Assembly: GCA_031276915.1 (NCBI GenBank)
Contig: JAISME010000054.1
Span: 1-41,259, forward strand
Direction: 5' to 3'
Length of the DNA: 41,259 bases
Origin: Zoogloeaceae bacterium
GTDB taxonomy: Bacteria; Pseudomonadota; Gammaproteobacteria; Burkholderiales; Rhodocyclaceae
Shown: positions 1-11,414 of the stretch, one piece after another
Layout of the letters: each line of letters starts with the position of its first letter
Numbering within the stretch: position 1 is the stretch's first letter
Made by a program: the position numbers and the translations under genes
Notes under the pieces: generated by a model
Told to the model about the DNA's origin: nothing
The model's input: the letters and a program-made list of their open reading frames with translations, nothing else
Databases searched by the model: none

Positions 1-64
1 ACGCCCGCTGTGTTCCTCACGGAGGGTGTGCCTGGGCTGGATGTGGGGAAAAGTGTAAAAAGAC

Positions 65-92
65 TTGACAAACCGGAATATGCAAACATAAT
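65..92 (+). promoter_or_regulatory. Putative sigma70-type promoter of pilin gene 1
   Basis: TTGACA (65-70), 16-bp spacer, CATAAT (87-92); nearly the same sequence occurs upstream of pilin 2 and at 40692. Confidence 0.6.
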
Positions 93-95
93 TTT

Positions 96-119
96 GCAAG
101 CAAGCAAGCAAGCAAGCAA
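96..119 (+). repeat. Tetranucleotide microsatellite (GCAA)6 just after the putative -10 of pilin 1
   Basis: Read directly: ttttgcaagcaagcaagcaagcaagcaac. Confidence 0.9.
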
Positions 120-139
120 CTGATTTTTCCTCTTCCGGC

Positions 140-173
140 AAACGCCGCGCCTGCTGTATCGGGCGCGGCGTTT
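140..173 (+). other. Leader hairpin 1 of pilin 1
   Basis: AAACGCCGCGCC-tgctgtatcg-GGCGCGGCGTTT, perfect 12-bp stem. Confidence 0.75.
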
Positions 174-182
174 GTCGTTTAC

Positions 183-216
183 GGCGGGTCGGGAAACATT
201 CGTTTCTCGACCCGCC
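183..216 (+). other. Leader hairpin 2 of pilin 1 (terminator-like)
   Basis: GGCGGGTCGGGAAAC-attc-GTTTCTCGACCCGCC, 15-bp stem with one G-U pair, followed by ATTTTCGTT. Confidence 0.7.
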
Positions 217-259
217 ATTTTCGTTCGTTTCTGTTCAATCTTTCCAGGGGAGCACAACC

Positions 260-859
260 ATGAAACATCCTGCACACACCCTTCAACGTCTGTACGAACG
301 CGGCTTCACGCTCATCGAACTGATGATCGTCGTCGCCATCATCGGCATCCTTGCCGCCATCGCGCTGCCCGCCTACCAGCAGTACACCATTCGCGCCTAT
401 GTCGCCGAAGGCTTGAGTCTCGCGGGCGGCGCCAAGGCTGCCCTCATGGACGCCTATGTCAGCAACGGAATCGAGGGAATGCCCCAGGTGGATTATCCCG
501 GCTCCGGGAAACCGCCCCAAAAAAGCTACAGCTACGAATTCAAGCCAACGTCCAATGTGAAGGCAGTTGAAATCACGCAATACAGGCCAGGGCAAACCTA
601 TCCGGCCGTTCGCATCCACTATGGCGGCAGGAACAAGAAGCTGGATGATCTGGGCCTTGTATTGATCCTTGTGCCAGGATATGGCGGATTCAGGGAAAAT
701 GGCTTTCCCCAATACCAAATAGGGGAAGGACCCAACCCGAACAACACATCCTCCATCCTCTGGGGCTGCGCCCTGAGCGGTGAGAACAAGAAGACGTTCA
801 ACGAGCTGTTAAAGTACCTGCCTGCCCGTTGTCGCCACAAGGGCCGCGCAAACCTGTGA
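260..859 (+). CDS. Type IV pilin, major pilin-like (copy 1)
   Basis: Class III signal/prepilin motif [39 protein letters not shown]-terminal Cys pair (WGCAL...LPARCR). Confidence 0.93.
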   Translation: MKHPAHTLQRLYERGFTLIELMIVVAIIGILAAIALPAYQQYTIRAYVAEGLSLAGGAKAALMDAYVSNGIEGMPQVDYPGSGKPPQKSYSYEFKPTSNVKAVEITQYRPGQTYPAVRIHYGGRNKKLDDLGLVLILVPGYGGFRENGFPQYQIGEGPNPNNTSSILWGCALSGENKKTFNELLKYLPARCRHKGRANL

Positions 860-1079
860 TGCTTTCGGGTCACGCCTTGTCCCGGCGGGCGCGGTCGACA
901 AGGCAAGATTCCTGCTGTTTCGTCACCATTCCCATCGCTTTTTCTCCTCACCCCGGCATGAAAATGAGAAAATCACCGGCAGAACAACTCCCTGGTGGAA
1001 CAGACTCCGGTTCGCAACCATTCCTTCAGGGGGACAAGCTGGCATGGAAGAGGTGTACAGGCATACTCCCTTCCATGCC

Positions 1080-1110
1080 ATGTCGCCCGCTCACGGGCAT
1101 GGATCGAAAC
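1080..1110 (-). repeat. CRISPR-repeat-like palindromic element A
   Basis: Minus strand GTTTCGATCCATGCCCGTGAGCGGGCGACAT; about 26/31 identical to element B at 2617. Confidence 0.6.
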
Positions 1111-1126
1111 AATAGCGAGGCTCTCC

Positions 1127-1969
1127 ATGCGACAGCATTCCACCAGAATATCTTCGGGCCAGCGGCGCCGCCTCACCGGGCGGCTGGAAGTCGAAACCGA
1201 GCAGGGCGCCTTCCTGGGCGACACCCGCATCCGGCTGCTGGAAGCAATCGACACGCACGGCTCCATCTCCAAGGCGGCCAAGTTCGTGCCGATTTCCTAC
1301 AAGGCCGCCTGGGACGCGGTGGATACCATGAACAACATGGCCGACAAGCCGCTGGTCACGCGCATGACGGGCGGACTCAACGGCGGCGGCACCCGCCTGA
1401 CCGAATACGGACACAAGGTCGTCGAACTCTACCGGGCGCTGGAGGCGGAATACCAGGCAACGCTGGAGCACCTGACAGCGAACATGAACAGCGGCGAGGC
1501 GGGTTCGCTACAGGAATTCCGCCGGCTCCTGAAGCGCATGTCCCTGAAAAGCAGCGCCCGCAACCAGTTTACCGGCACGATCATCGGCCTCAAGGCAGGG
1601 GAAGTGGATTACGAGGCGCGCCTCAAGCTGGATGACACCAGCGAGCTGGTCGCCATCATCACCCGCGCCTCCGCCGAGACCATGGGACTGAAAATGGGCA
1701 TGGAGGCCCACGCGCTGGTGAAATCCTCCTCCGTGCTCCTGACGACAGACAGGGACGCGCGCACCACGGCCCGCAACCACCTCCGGGGAGAGGTCAGCCA
1801 CATTCACCATGACGCGGTAAACGCCGAGGTAACGCTGGCGCTGCCCGGCGGAAAAAGCGTCTGCGCCCTGGTCTCGAACGACAGCGTCAGGCACATGGAG
1901 CTTGCCGTCGGCGTCCCGGCCTGCGCCGTGTTCAAGGCATCCTCCGTCATCCTGTGCGCCTCCGGCTGA
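1127..1969 (+). CDS. modE: ModE-type molybdenum-dependent transcriptional regulator (N-terminal HTH plus two TOBE/Mop domains)
   Basis: LLEAIDTHGSISKAAKFVPISYKAAWDAVDTMNN HTH typical of ModE; two Mop-like repeats SARNQFTGTI and ARNHLRGEVSHI. ATG at 1127 chosen inside the longer ORF. Confidence 0.9.
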   Translation: MRQHSTRISSGQRRRLTGRLEVETEQGAFLGDTRIRLLEAIDTHGSISKAAKFVPISYKAAWDAVDTMNNMADKPLVTRMTGGLNGGGTRLTEYGHKVVELYRALEAEYQATLEHLTANMNSGEAGSLQEFRRLLKRMSLKSSARNQFTGTIIGLKAGEVDYEARLKLDDTSELVAIITRASAETMGLKMGMEAHALVKSSSVLLTTDRDARTTARNHLRGEVSHIHHDAVNAEVTLALPGGKSVCALVSNDSVRHMELAVGVPACAVFKASSVILCASG

Positions 1970-2036
1970 CGCCCCGGACGAACGTTTCCGCGCAGCGCAA
2001 ACGGAGCCGGGACAAACCCGGCTCGCCTTGTTCGCC

Positions 2037-2465
2037 TCAATCCCGCACGCCCAGGATCACGTGGCTGGCCTTGAACAGCGCCGAAGCCGGAAAGCCGGGT
2101 TTCAGGCCCATCTCCAGCACCGCCTCGTTGGTGACAACGGCGTAAGCCAGCGCGCCGCCCTCGAGTCGAATGGCGACCTCGGAATTCACCGCGCCCTTCT
2201 CCACACGCTCCACCACACCCGGAAGATCGTTGCGGGCGGAAAAGCGGATCGATTCGCTGCCGGCCCGGACGAGAACCCACGAAGCCTTCACGAAAGCGGT
2301 GGCCTGCCTGCCAACGGCCAGCCCCAGGTTCCCGACGCTTTCGTTGGTCACGATGGCGACGATCCTGTCCCCGCCGGCAAGCGTCAGTTCCACCTGGGCA
2401 TTGATCGGACCGGCATCCACCTTGCTGATCGTGCCGGGAAAATGGTTGCGCGCGCTGATGTTCAT
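2037..2465 (-). CDS. Molbindin (tandem TOBE/Mop-domain molybdate-binding protein)
   Basis: MNISARNHFPGTISKVDAGPINAQVELTLAGGDRIVAIVTNESV... followed by a second repeat FSARNDLPGVVERVEKGAVNSEV. GGAG-type RBS upstream of 2465. Confidence 0.85.
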   Translation of the reverse strand: MNISARNHFPGTISKVDAGPINAQVELTLAGGDRIVAIVTNESVGNLGLAVGRQATAFVKASWVLVRAGSESIRFSARNDLPGVVERVEKGAVNSEVAIRLEGGALAYAVVTNEAVLEMGLKPGFPASALFKASHVILGVRD

Positions 2466-2545
2466 CCTTGTTCTCCTGTATGTCGAATCCTGGTTTCCGG
2501 GAATGTCCGGGCAACGCCTGCCGCCAGGCCCTCTCTCTGGCATGA

Positions 2546-3862
<1,317 letters not shown>

Positions 3863-3951
3863 CGGGCCGACAACCATGACCGCGTTTCCCGCCCCTCCGG
3901 CGGGAAACGCCCGAATCCCCGATCCCCGATTTCCGCCCCCCGATCCCCGCA

Positions 3952-4626
3952 ATGGATAGCGCAAGCCTGACCGCCATCTGGCTCACCTGCAAGCTGGCGA
4001 CGCTCGTAACCCTCCTGCTGCTCGTCATCGGCGCGCCGATTGCCTGGTGGCTCGCCAACACCCGCTCCCGCCTGAAAGGGCCGATTGGCGCGATCGTCTC
4101 CCTGCCGCTGGTGCTGCCACCCACGGTGCTGGGGTTCTATCTCCTGCTCGCGTTCGGTCCCAACGGCGTCATCGGCGGACTGATGGATCGTTTCGGCATG
4201 CAGCGACTGCCCTTTACCTTCGCCGGGCTGGTGGTGGCGTCCCTCCTCTATTCCATGCCGTTCGTCGTACAACCCATCCAGAACGCCTTCGAGTCCATGG
4301 GAAAAAGACCAATGGAAGTGGCGGCGAGCCTGCGGGCAACGCCCTGGGACGCGTTCTTCACCGTCGCCCTGCCGCTGGCCCGTCCCGGCTTCGTGACCGC
4401 CGCCATCCTGGGGTTCGCGCATACGGTGGGCGAATTCGGCGTCGTGCTCATGATGGGCGGCAACATTCCCGGCAAGACCCAGGTGTTGTCGGTCAAGATT
4501 TTCGATTACGTGGAAAACACCCAGTACGAAAAGGCGCACTGGCTGGCGGGCGGCATGGTGTTGTTCAGCTTTCTCGTGCTGCTGCTCCTGTACGGCGGCA
4601 GAAAGCGCGGGACGTGGAGCCGGTGA
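3952..4626 (+). CDS. modB: Molybdate ABC transporter permease
   Basis: [18 protein letters not shown]...[26 protein letters not shown], characteristic ModB motifs. Confidence 0.95.
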   Translation: MDSASLTAIWLTCKLATLVTLLLLVIGAPIAWWLANTRSRLKGPIGAIVSLPLVLPPTVLGFYLLLAFGPNGVIGGLMDRFGMQRLPFTFAGLVVASLLYSMPFVVQPIQNAFESMGKRPMEVAASLRATPWDAFFTVALPLARPGFVTAAILGFAHTVGEFGVVLMMGGNIPGKTQVLSVKIFDYVENTQYEKAHWLAGGMVLFSFLVLLLLYGGRKRGTWSR

Positions 4627-5696
4627 TGGAGGCGCGTTTTCGCCTCGACTACCCGGGGTTCTCACTCGACCTGGATCTTTGTTTGCCGGAAAGGGGCGTC
4701 ACCGCGCTCTTTGGTCCCTCCGGTTCCGGCAAGACCACGGTGCTGCGCTGTGTCGCCGGGCTGGAACGCGCGCCGGACGGCTTTCTCTCGGTCGCGGGCG
4801 ATGTCTGGCAGGACGAAACCCGGGGCCGCTTCCTGCCAACGTACAAACGGCCGCTGGGCCTCGTTTTCCAGGAAGCCAGCCTTTTCCCGCATCTTTCCGT
4901 GCGCGAAAACCTGGAATACGGCATGAAACGCGCGGGAAACAAGGACAGGGAAGGATTTGACGCCGGCATCGACCTCCTCGGCATCCGCCCCCTGCTCGGA
5001 CGAGACCCGGAGCGCCTGTCCGGCGGCGAACGCCAGCGGGTCGCCATCGCCCGCGCCCTTCTCACCCGTCCGCGCCTCCTGCTCATGGATGAACCGCTGG
5101 CGGCGCTGGACATGAAACGCAAGCTGGAAATCCTGCCCTATCTCGAAAAGCTGCGCGACGAACTGGACATTCCCGTGCTCTACGTCAGCCACGCGCTGGA
5201 CGAAGTGGCGCGGCTCGCCGACTACCTGGCGCTGATGGAGAACGGTCGTGTCGTCGCCAGCGGCCCGCTGATCGAAACCCTGGCCCGCGCCGACCTGCCG
5301 ACGGCCCTTGCCGACGACGCGGGCGTGATTATCGAGGCGACAATCGCCGCGCACGAGGCGGACGGCCTCACGCGCCTGGAATTCCCCGGCGGCAGGCTGT
5401 ACGTATCGCGGCGCGGCAAACCGCCCGGCAGCCGTGTCCGCTGCCGCATCCACGCCAGCGACGTGAGCATCGCGCTGACCGCGCGCGATGATACAAGCAT
5501 TCTCAATGCCCTGCCCGCGACCGTGACGGCCATCGCCGCCGCCACCATGCCCGGTCACACGCTGGCGCAGTTGCGGCTCGCGGGAGAGAACGCCCCCCTC
5601 CTGCTCGCGCGCATCACGGAGCGCTCCCGCGCCATGCTCAAGCTCGCGCCGGGTCGTGAAGTCGTCGCGCAGGTGAAGTCGGTGGCGCTCCTATGA
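4626..5696 (+). CDS. modC: Molybdate ABC transporter ATP-binding protein with C-terminal TOBE domain
   Basis: Walker A GPSGSGKTT, signature LSGGERQRVAIARAL, Walker B LLLMDEPLAALD; ATG overlaps the modB stop (TGATG). Confidence 0.95.
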   Translation: MEARFRLDYPGFSLDLDLCLPERGVTALFGPSGSGKTTVLRCVAGLERAPDGFLSVAGDVWQDETRGRFLPTYKRPLGLVFQEASLFPHLSVRENLEYGMKRAGNKDREGFDAGIDLLGIRPLLGRDPERLSGGERQRVAIARALLTRPRLLLMDEPLAALDMKRKLEILPYLEKLRDELDIPVLYVSHALDEVARLADYLALMENGRVVASGPLIETLARADLPTALADDAGVIIEATIAAHEADGLTRLEFPGGRLYVSRRGKPPGSRVRCRIHASDVSIALTARDDTSILNALPATVTAIAAATMPGHTLAQLRLAGENAPLLLARITERSRAMLKLAPGREVVAQVKSVALL

Positions 5697-5759
5697 ACAG
5701 GTCGCGCCCCGTGTCCGCGACCGGGATATTTTTCCCGACATCGCAACAGGAGGAAAAAG

Positions 5760-6152
5760 GTGTTTCGTAAACAGAACGCGCCGCGCGAAGCGCGACATTC
5801 CCGCGCAAGCAAAAAGGACGAGGTGTGGCGCGCGCGCCTGCCCGCCGCCTGGCGGGCGCTTGCCGATCCGCCACTGGAATTGCGCCGCTACCGGGATGAG
5901 GAACTCGCGGCGGAGCGCATGGTCGGCTACGACGCCGACGGCAACGCCTGCTACACCGCCCACCGCTTCTGCATCGTCGAACCGCGTTCCGACGACGATG
6001 AAACCTTCTACGCCGTCGTGACCTACGGCGAGGAGCTGGCCGCGTGGCGTCTCATCGACGAACGCTGGCTCATCTGGCGCCGGATTCGCACGGAAGAATC
6101 GCCGGAAGACGCGCGCGGCTTCTACAGCCTCTCGGAGGAAATCCCGCGATAG
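5760..6152 (+). CDS. Conserved hypothetical protein (130 aa, GTG start)
   Basis: AGGAGG-type RBS (acaggaggaaaaagGTG); ORF between modC and ubiB; no family recognised. Confidence 0.6.
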   Translation: MFRKQNAPREARHSRASKKDEVWRARLPAAWRALADPPLELRRYRDEELAAERMVGYDADGNACYTAHRFCIVEPRSDDDETFYAVVTYGEELAAWRLIDERWLIWRRIRTEESPEDARGFYSLSEEIPR

Positions 6153-6167
6153 AGCGCCCGTGTCCCG

Positions 6168-6255
6168 CATCCGCGGGATCGTCATTCGCGGGACCGCCAT
6201 CCGCGCGGGACCGCCATCCGTGGAAATTGCCATCCGCAGGATCATCCGCGGGATT
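6168..6255. repeat. Degenerate tandem repeat, about 12-17 bp unit (CATCCGCGGGACCGC-like), about 6 copies
   Basis: catccgcgggatcgt|cattcgcgggaccgc|catccgcgcgggaccgc|catccgtggaaattgc|catccgcaggat|catccgcgggatt. Confidence 0.75.
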
Positions 6256-6299
6256 GATTTTCCCGTTACACTTCTCCCGCTTTGCCGGTGGGATTCTTC

Positions 6300-7853
6300 A
6301 TGCATTTCCTTCGCCTTCTCAAAATCTTTTCGGTCGCCAGCCGTTACGGGCTGGATTCGATGCTGCTGGGTCTCGAACCGTCGGGACGCCTGGCGCGGCT
6401 GGCGCGGCTTTTCAACGCAGCGCAATTCTGGCGCGATCTTTCGAAACCCCGGGCGGAGCGGTTGCGGCTGGCGCTGGAAGGGCTGGGCCCGATCTTCGTG
6501 AAGTTCGGGCAGATGCTCTCGACACGCCGGGACCTGCTGCCATCCGACCTCGCGGACGAACTCGCCCTGTTGCAGGATCAGGTGCCGCCCTTTTCTTCCG
6601 AGCTTGCCCTGCGGGAAATTGAAAAAGCGTACGGGAAAAGCGTTCCGGAAATATTCGCCGAATTCGACCCGGTTCCCGTGGCCTCGGCCTCCATCGCGCA
6701 GGTGCATTTCGCCCGGCTGCCGGAAGCGCGCGGCGGGCGTGAGGTCGCCGTCAAGATCCTGCGTCCCGGCATGCAGGCGGTGATCGAACACGACCTCGCC
6801 CTGATGGACGCCGCCGCCGCGCTGCTCGAAAAGGGCTGCGCGGACGGCAAGCGCCTGAAACCGCGCGCGGTCGTCGCGGAATTCGCCAAATACCTGCGCG
6901 ACGAACTCGATCTCATGCGCGAAGCCGCCAACTGCGCGCAATTGCGGCGCAACTTCGAGGATTCGCGCCTGCTGATCGTGCCGGAAGTGTTCTGGGACTG
7001 GTGTACGCCCACGGTCATGGTCATGGAGCGCATGCAGGGGACGCCGATTTCCCGTGTCGACGCGCTTGTCGCCCAGGGCATCGACCTGAAGAAGCTGTCG
7101 ACCGCCGGAGTGGAAATCTTCTTCACCCAGGTGTTCCGGGACGGGTTTTTCCATGCCGACATGCATCCGGGCAATATCTTCGTGCACGCGGACGGCCGCT
7201 ACATCGCGCTGGATTTCGGCATCGTCGGCACGCTTACCGAGACAGACAAGAATTATCTCGCCCGCAATTTCCTCGCCTTCTTCCGCCGTGACTACAGGCA
7301 GGTCGCGGAAAATCACGTCGAATCGGGCTGGGCGGCGGCCGATACGCGCATTGACGAATTCGAGGCCGCGATCCGCGCCGTCTGCGAGCCGATCTTTGAC
7401 CGCCCCCTGAAGGACATCTCCTTCGGCAAGGTGCTCCTGCGCCTCTTCCAGACCAGCCGCCGTTTCCATGTGGAAATCCAGCCGCAGCTCGTCATGCTGC
7501 AAAAAACCCTGCTGAACATCGAGGGACTGGGGCGGACGCTCGATCCCGACCTGGATTTGTGGAAAACGGCGAAACCGTTCCTGGAACACTGGATGAGCGA
7601 ACAGATCGGCTGGCGCGGCGCGCTGAAAACCTTCCGGCGCGAAGCGCCGCAATGGGCGAAAACCCTGCCACAATTGCCACGCCTCGTTCACCAGACGCTC
7701 ACCAGGACACCCGTCACGGAACATGTCGGCCTGCGCCTGCAACGGCTCGAGGCCGGACAGGCGCGCCAGAACCGCTGGCTCAGGGCAATCGCACTCCTGC
7801 TGGCCTGCATCGCGGTCGCTCTGTGGCGTCTGGTCACGCACGCTTCCCCCTGA
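6300..7853 (+). CDS. ubiB: ABC1/UbiB-family atypical kinase, ubiquinone biosynthesis
   Basis: [24 protein letters not shown]-equivalent [30 protein letters not shown] motifs; C-terminal hydrophobic segment. Confidence 0.93.
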   Translation: MHFLRLLKIFSVASRYGLDSMLLGLEPSGRLARLARLFNAAQFWRDLSKPRAERLRLALEGLGPIFVKFGQMLSTRRDLLPSDLADELALLQDQVPPFSSELALREIEKAYGKSVPEIFAEFDPVPVASASIAQVHFARLPEARGGREVAVKILRPGMQAVIEHDLALMDAAAALLEKGCADGKRLKPRAVVAEFAKYLRDELDLMREAANCAQLRRNFEDSRLLIVPEVFWDWCTPTVMVMERMQGTPISRVDALVAQGIDLKKLSTAGVEIFFTQVFRDGFFHADMHPGNIFVHADGRYIALDFGIVGTLTETDKNYLARNFLAFFRRDYRQVAENHVESGWAAADTRIDEFEAAIRAVCEPIFDRPLKDISFGKVLLRLFQTSRRFHVEIQPQLVMLQKTLLNIEGLGRTLDPDLDLWKTAKPFLEHWMSEQIGWRGALKTFRREAPQWAKTLPQLPRLVHQTLTRTPVTEHVGLRLQRLEAGQARQNRWLRAIALLLACIAVALWRLVTHASP

Positions 7854-8072
7854 GAAAACCGCGCGCGGCCACGCGGGGCGGAATGGCCCGGGAAAGGAAA
7901 GCGCGGAAAGAAACAAGGCAGCAGGCATTCCTGTCCGTCGCTCTCCACGCATCCGGAAGGGGGCCTTTTCCCTTCCCGGATCGCCACGGTCGAAACCCCG
8001 ACCCGGAGACCAGGGCTTCGGCCTTCGCGCCGATTCCTTCGGGCAAGGCTTCAAACCGGAGTTGGTTTTACG

Positions 8073-11000
8073 ATGAAACGCCAATTTACGCGCAAGGACA
8101 TCGTCGCATGGCTCGGGCAGGCGACAGTCGCCATGGGCGACGCCTATGTCCAGCAGGGGCGGGTCGAGCGTTTCCAGTACGTGTATCCCCAACTGACAGC
8201 CACCGTGCGCGGCGCTTCCCGCCAGCCCTACGTCGCGCGCGTCTGGCTCGATACACCGCGCAGCGTCTGCACCTGCCCCCTGGGCGGCAATTGCAAGCAT
8301 GTGGCGGCGGCGCTTCTCGAAGTCCTGAAACCCCGGCTGCCGCAAAACAAGGACGCCGTCTCCCCCGACGCGCTCGCCGTCTCCCCCGGCGTGCTCGCCT
8401 GGCTCAACGATCTCCGGCACCTGAGCCAGGCTGTCGAGCAAAAGCGTGGCGGCAAGAGCGTGATAAACACGACAAGGCTGTTCTATTGCCTGGATGTGCG
8501 GGACGGCAGGGCGCGCGTGCAAATCCTGAAAGGAATCCACCCGGAATCGGCACGCGCCTGGCTGCTCAGCGACCGTGCGTTCATCACACCGCCGCAGTTC
8601 GTCGAGGACGACGACCTGCCGGTACTGCGCCAGCTCTGGGCGATCCAGCGCAACGCGCACCCCTTCCCCCGGAGGCATGACGACATCGAACTGCCCACGC
8701 CGCGCAGGGGCTCCCTGGGCCGCCTGATGGAAAAACTCGTCGCCACGCAGCGTTTTTTCGCCGCCGGATATTCCGGGAATTTCCTGGAGGACGGCGGGCC
8801 GCGTCTGGCGCAGATCGTCTGGAAATTGCGAGACGACGGCCTGCAACAACCGGAAATCGAAGCCACGCCCGACGCCGAGGCGCTGCCCGTTTCGCCGCCA
8901 TGGTATCTGGACCGGGTGGCGGGAGAAATCGGCCCGCTGAAGACAACCCTGCCATCCGCGCTTGCCGAAAGGTTCCTGGCGCTGCCGCCGCTTTCCCGAC
9001 ACGAGGCGATCCTGATGGCGGAAGCCCTGGCCGAGATCGCACCGGAAGCGCCCCGGCCCGCGACCAATCCCGGCGCGCAATGCCGCGTGATCGCCGGAAC
9101 GCCAGTGGGCGAGCTGCGACTGGAGACGCTCACCCTCATCGGCATGAAAAAATGGCGAAACTACCCCAGGACTTTCGGCAACAGCGCCTTCGATTACGCG
9201 ACGCCAGTGTTCCGCTACGGGGAAGCGCGCGTCGCGCCTGGCGAGATCCGCGAATATGTCACCCTGCCGGGCGGCGAGATCGTCCGGCTGCAACGCGATC
9301 ACACGGCGGAAGCCGGCTTGCTGTACGCCCTGCGGGAGATCGGCTTCGCGCCGGTGCCGCCCAACACGCTGGTTTCCTTCAGCGCGATGCCGGACGGGGA
9401 AATCCACGGCCTGCCGTCGGAAACAGCATGGTCCCGGTTCATGCAGGAAGGGCGCGAAAACCTGGCGCAAGCCGGATGGCGCGTCGTGTTCGACACGCGC
9501 TTCCGTCACCATTACCTGGAAATCGAATCCTGGCAGGCCGACGTCGACGAGACGAAGGACGGCTGGCTCTCGCTCGACATGGGCGTGATCGTCGAAGGCG
9601 AGCGCCTGTCGCTCGCGCCGCTCCTCGCCAACCTGTTTCGGGAAGAGCCGCGCTGGCTGGACGCGCTGTCGCTTGCCTCCATATCGCCCGACGAATCCGT
9701 GACGCTGGAAACCGGGGATGGCCGCCGGCTGCGCGTGCCCGCCGAACGCCTGAAACCGATCGCGCGGCTGCTGATCGACCTCTTCGACGGATACCGGGAA
9801 GGATCGCTGCGTCTTTCCCGCTGGGACGCCGCGCGGCTGTCGGAACTCCAGGACAGGAGCCGCTGGCAGTTCAACGGGCCGGAGACCGTCATCGCGCTCG
9901 CCGAGCGCCTGAAAGCAAGCCAGAACGTGCAGAACGTCACGCCGCCCCAAGGGTTGCGGCTCGCCCTGCGCGATTACCAGCGGACCGGGCTTTCCTGGCT
10001 GCAATATCTGCGCGCGCAAAACCTGGCGGGCATTCTCGCCGACGACATGGGACTGGGCAAGACCGCACAGGCGCTCGCGCACCTGTTGCTGGAAAAGGAA
10101 GCGGGCCGCCTGGACAAACCCGCGCTGGTGGTGTTGCCCACCTCGCTCATTTTCAACTGGGAAAACGAGGCGCGCGATTTCGTGCCGTCGCTCAAGGTTC
10201 TGAGCCTGCACGGCAAGGCGCGCAAGGAGTGTTTCGCCGACATTCCGCACTGCGACATCGCGCTCACCACCTATCCGCTTTTGTGGCGGGACAGCGAGGC
10301 GCTCCGGCAACACGAATACCACCTGCTCATCCTGGACGAGGCCCAGACGGTCAAGAACTTCCGCAGCAAGAGCGCCAGCGTCGTGCGCCAGTTGAAGGCG
10401 CGACACCGGCTTTGCCTCACGGGCACGCCGCTGGAAAACCACCTGGGCGAACTGTGGACACAGTTCGATTTCCTCCTGCCCGGCTTCCTGGGCGACAGCA
10501 AGAGCTTTACCCGCGTCTGGCGCAATCCCATCGAGAAACAGGGCGACATGCTGCGCCGTGACCTGCTGGCGCGACGCCTGCGTCCCTTCATCCTGCGCCG
10601 CAAGAAGGACGAGGTCGCCACGGAACTGCCGCCCAAGACGGTAATCGTGCGCACGGTGGAGCTTTCCGGCACACAGCGCGATCTCTATGAAACCGTGCGG
10701 GCGGCAATGGATGAAAAGGTGCGTTCGGAAATTGCCAGCAAGGGTTTCAGGCGCAGCCAGATCATCATCCTCGACGCCCTCCTGAAACTGCGCCAAGTCT
10801 GCTGCGACCCGCGCCTTGTCAAATCCAGCGTCGCGCGCAAGGTGAAAGAACGCGCAAAACTGGAGCTTTTCATGGACATGCTGCCGGAACTCGTGGCGGA
10901 AGGACGACACATCCTCGTCTTTTCGCAATTCACCGCCATGCTCGACCTGATCGAGGTGGAACTTCTCGCCGCCGGAATCCGGCACGCGCGCCTGACAGGT

Positions 11001-11381
11001 GAGACGCAGGACCGGGAAACACCGATCCGGGCATTCCAGGCCGGGGAAGCGCCGGTGTTCCTGGTCAGTCTCAGAGCGGGCGGCGTGGGACTGAATCTCA
11101 CGGCGGCGGACACCGTGATCCATTACGACCCGTGGTGGAACCCCGCCATGGAAAACCAGGCCGCCGACCGCGCCCATCGCCTGGGCCAGGACAAACCGGT
11201 TTTCGTCTACAAACTCATCGTCGCGGGCAGTATCGAGGAAAAAATCCTCGCCCTCCAGGAACGCAAGGCGGAACTCGCGGCGGGTATTCTCTCGGAAGAA
11301 CACCAGGGAGACATCAAATTCAGCGAGGCGGACATCGCCGCCCTGTTCGAGCCACTGCCAGGCTCCAGCGGCGGAAGATGA
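8073..11381 (+). CDS. SNF2-family helicase with N-terminal SWIM zinc finger
   Basis: SWIM motif CTCPLGGNCKH; helicase motifs ADDMGLGKTAQALA, LILDEAQTVKN, LTGTPLENHLGELW, SLRAGGVGLNLTAADTVIHYDPWWNPAMENQAADRAHRLGQ. Confidence 0.93.
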   Translation: MKRQFTRKDIVAWLGQATVAMGDAYVQQGRVERFQYVYPQLTATVRGASRQPYVARVWLDTPRSVCTCPLGGNCKHVAAALLEVLKPRLPQNKDAVSPDALAVSPGVLAWLNDLRHLSQAVEQKRGGKSVINTTRLFYCLDVRDGRARVQILKGIHPESARAWLLSDRAFITPPQFVEDDDLPVLRQLWAIQRNAHPFPRRHDDIELPTPRRGSLGRLMEKLVATQRFFAAGYSGNFLEDGGPRLAQIVWKLRDDGLQQPEIEATPDAEALPVSPPWYLDRVAGEIGPLKTTLPSALAERFLALPPLSRHEAILMAEALAEIAPEAPRPATNPGAQCRVIAGTPVGELRLETLTLIGMKKWRNYPRTFGNSAFDYATPVFRYGEARVAPGEIREYVTLPGGEIVRLQRDHTAEAGLLYALREIGFAPVPPNTLVSFSAMPDGEIHGLPSETAWSRFMQEGRENLAQAGWRVVFDTRFRHHYLEIESWQADVDETKDGWLSLDMGVIVEGERLSLAPLLANLFREEPRWLDALSLASISPDESVTLETGDGRRLRVPAERLKPIARLLIDLFDGYREGSLRLSRWDAARLSELQDRSRWQFNGPETVIALAERLKASQNVQNVTPPQGLRLALRDYQRTGLSWLQYLRAQNLAGILADDMGLGKTAQALAHLLLEKEAGRLDKPALVVLPTSLIFNWENEARDFVPSLKVLSLHGKARKECFADIPHCDIALTTYPLLWRDSEALRQHEYHLLILDEAQTVKNFRSKSASVVRQLKARHRLCLTGTPLENHLGELWTQFDFLLPGFLGDSKSFTRVWRNPIEKQGDMLRRDLLARRLRPFILRRKKDEVATELPPKTVIVRTVELSGTQRDLYETVRAAMDEKVRSEIASKGFRRSQIIILDALLKLRQVCCDPRLVKSSVARKVKERAKLELFMDMLPELVAEGRHILVFSQFTAMLDLIEVELLAAGIRHARLTGETQDRETPIRAFQAGEAPVFLVSLRAGGVGLNLTAADTVIHYDPWWNPAMENQAADRAHRLGQDKPVFVYKLIVAGSIEEKILALQERKAELAAGILSEEHQGDIKFSEADIAALFEPLPGSSGGR

Positions 11382-11414
11382 TGACAGGAAGCGGCACGAC
11401 CACCGCCGCGTTGG

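Noticed and set aside
38-53. TGTGGGGAA as possible DnaA boxes (also at 40552)
   Set aside because: At least two mismatches to TTATCCACA (rc) and no clustering.
7985-8020. Cobalamin riboswitch-like words (GCCACGG...CCCGGAGACCAGGG) upstream of the SNF2 gene
   Set aside because: Only short word resemblance; lacks the conserved B12-box arrangement and better fits the REP-like family.
5691-11303. 1870-aa minus-strand ORF antisense to ubiB and the SNF2 helicase
   Set aside because: Antisense to two well-supported genes; composition (Arg/Gln/Gly/His-rich) is typical of high-GC shadow frames lacking stops.
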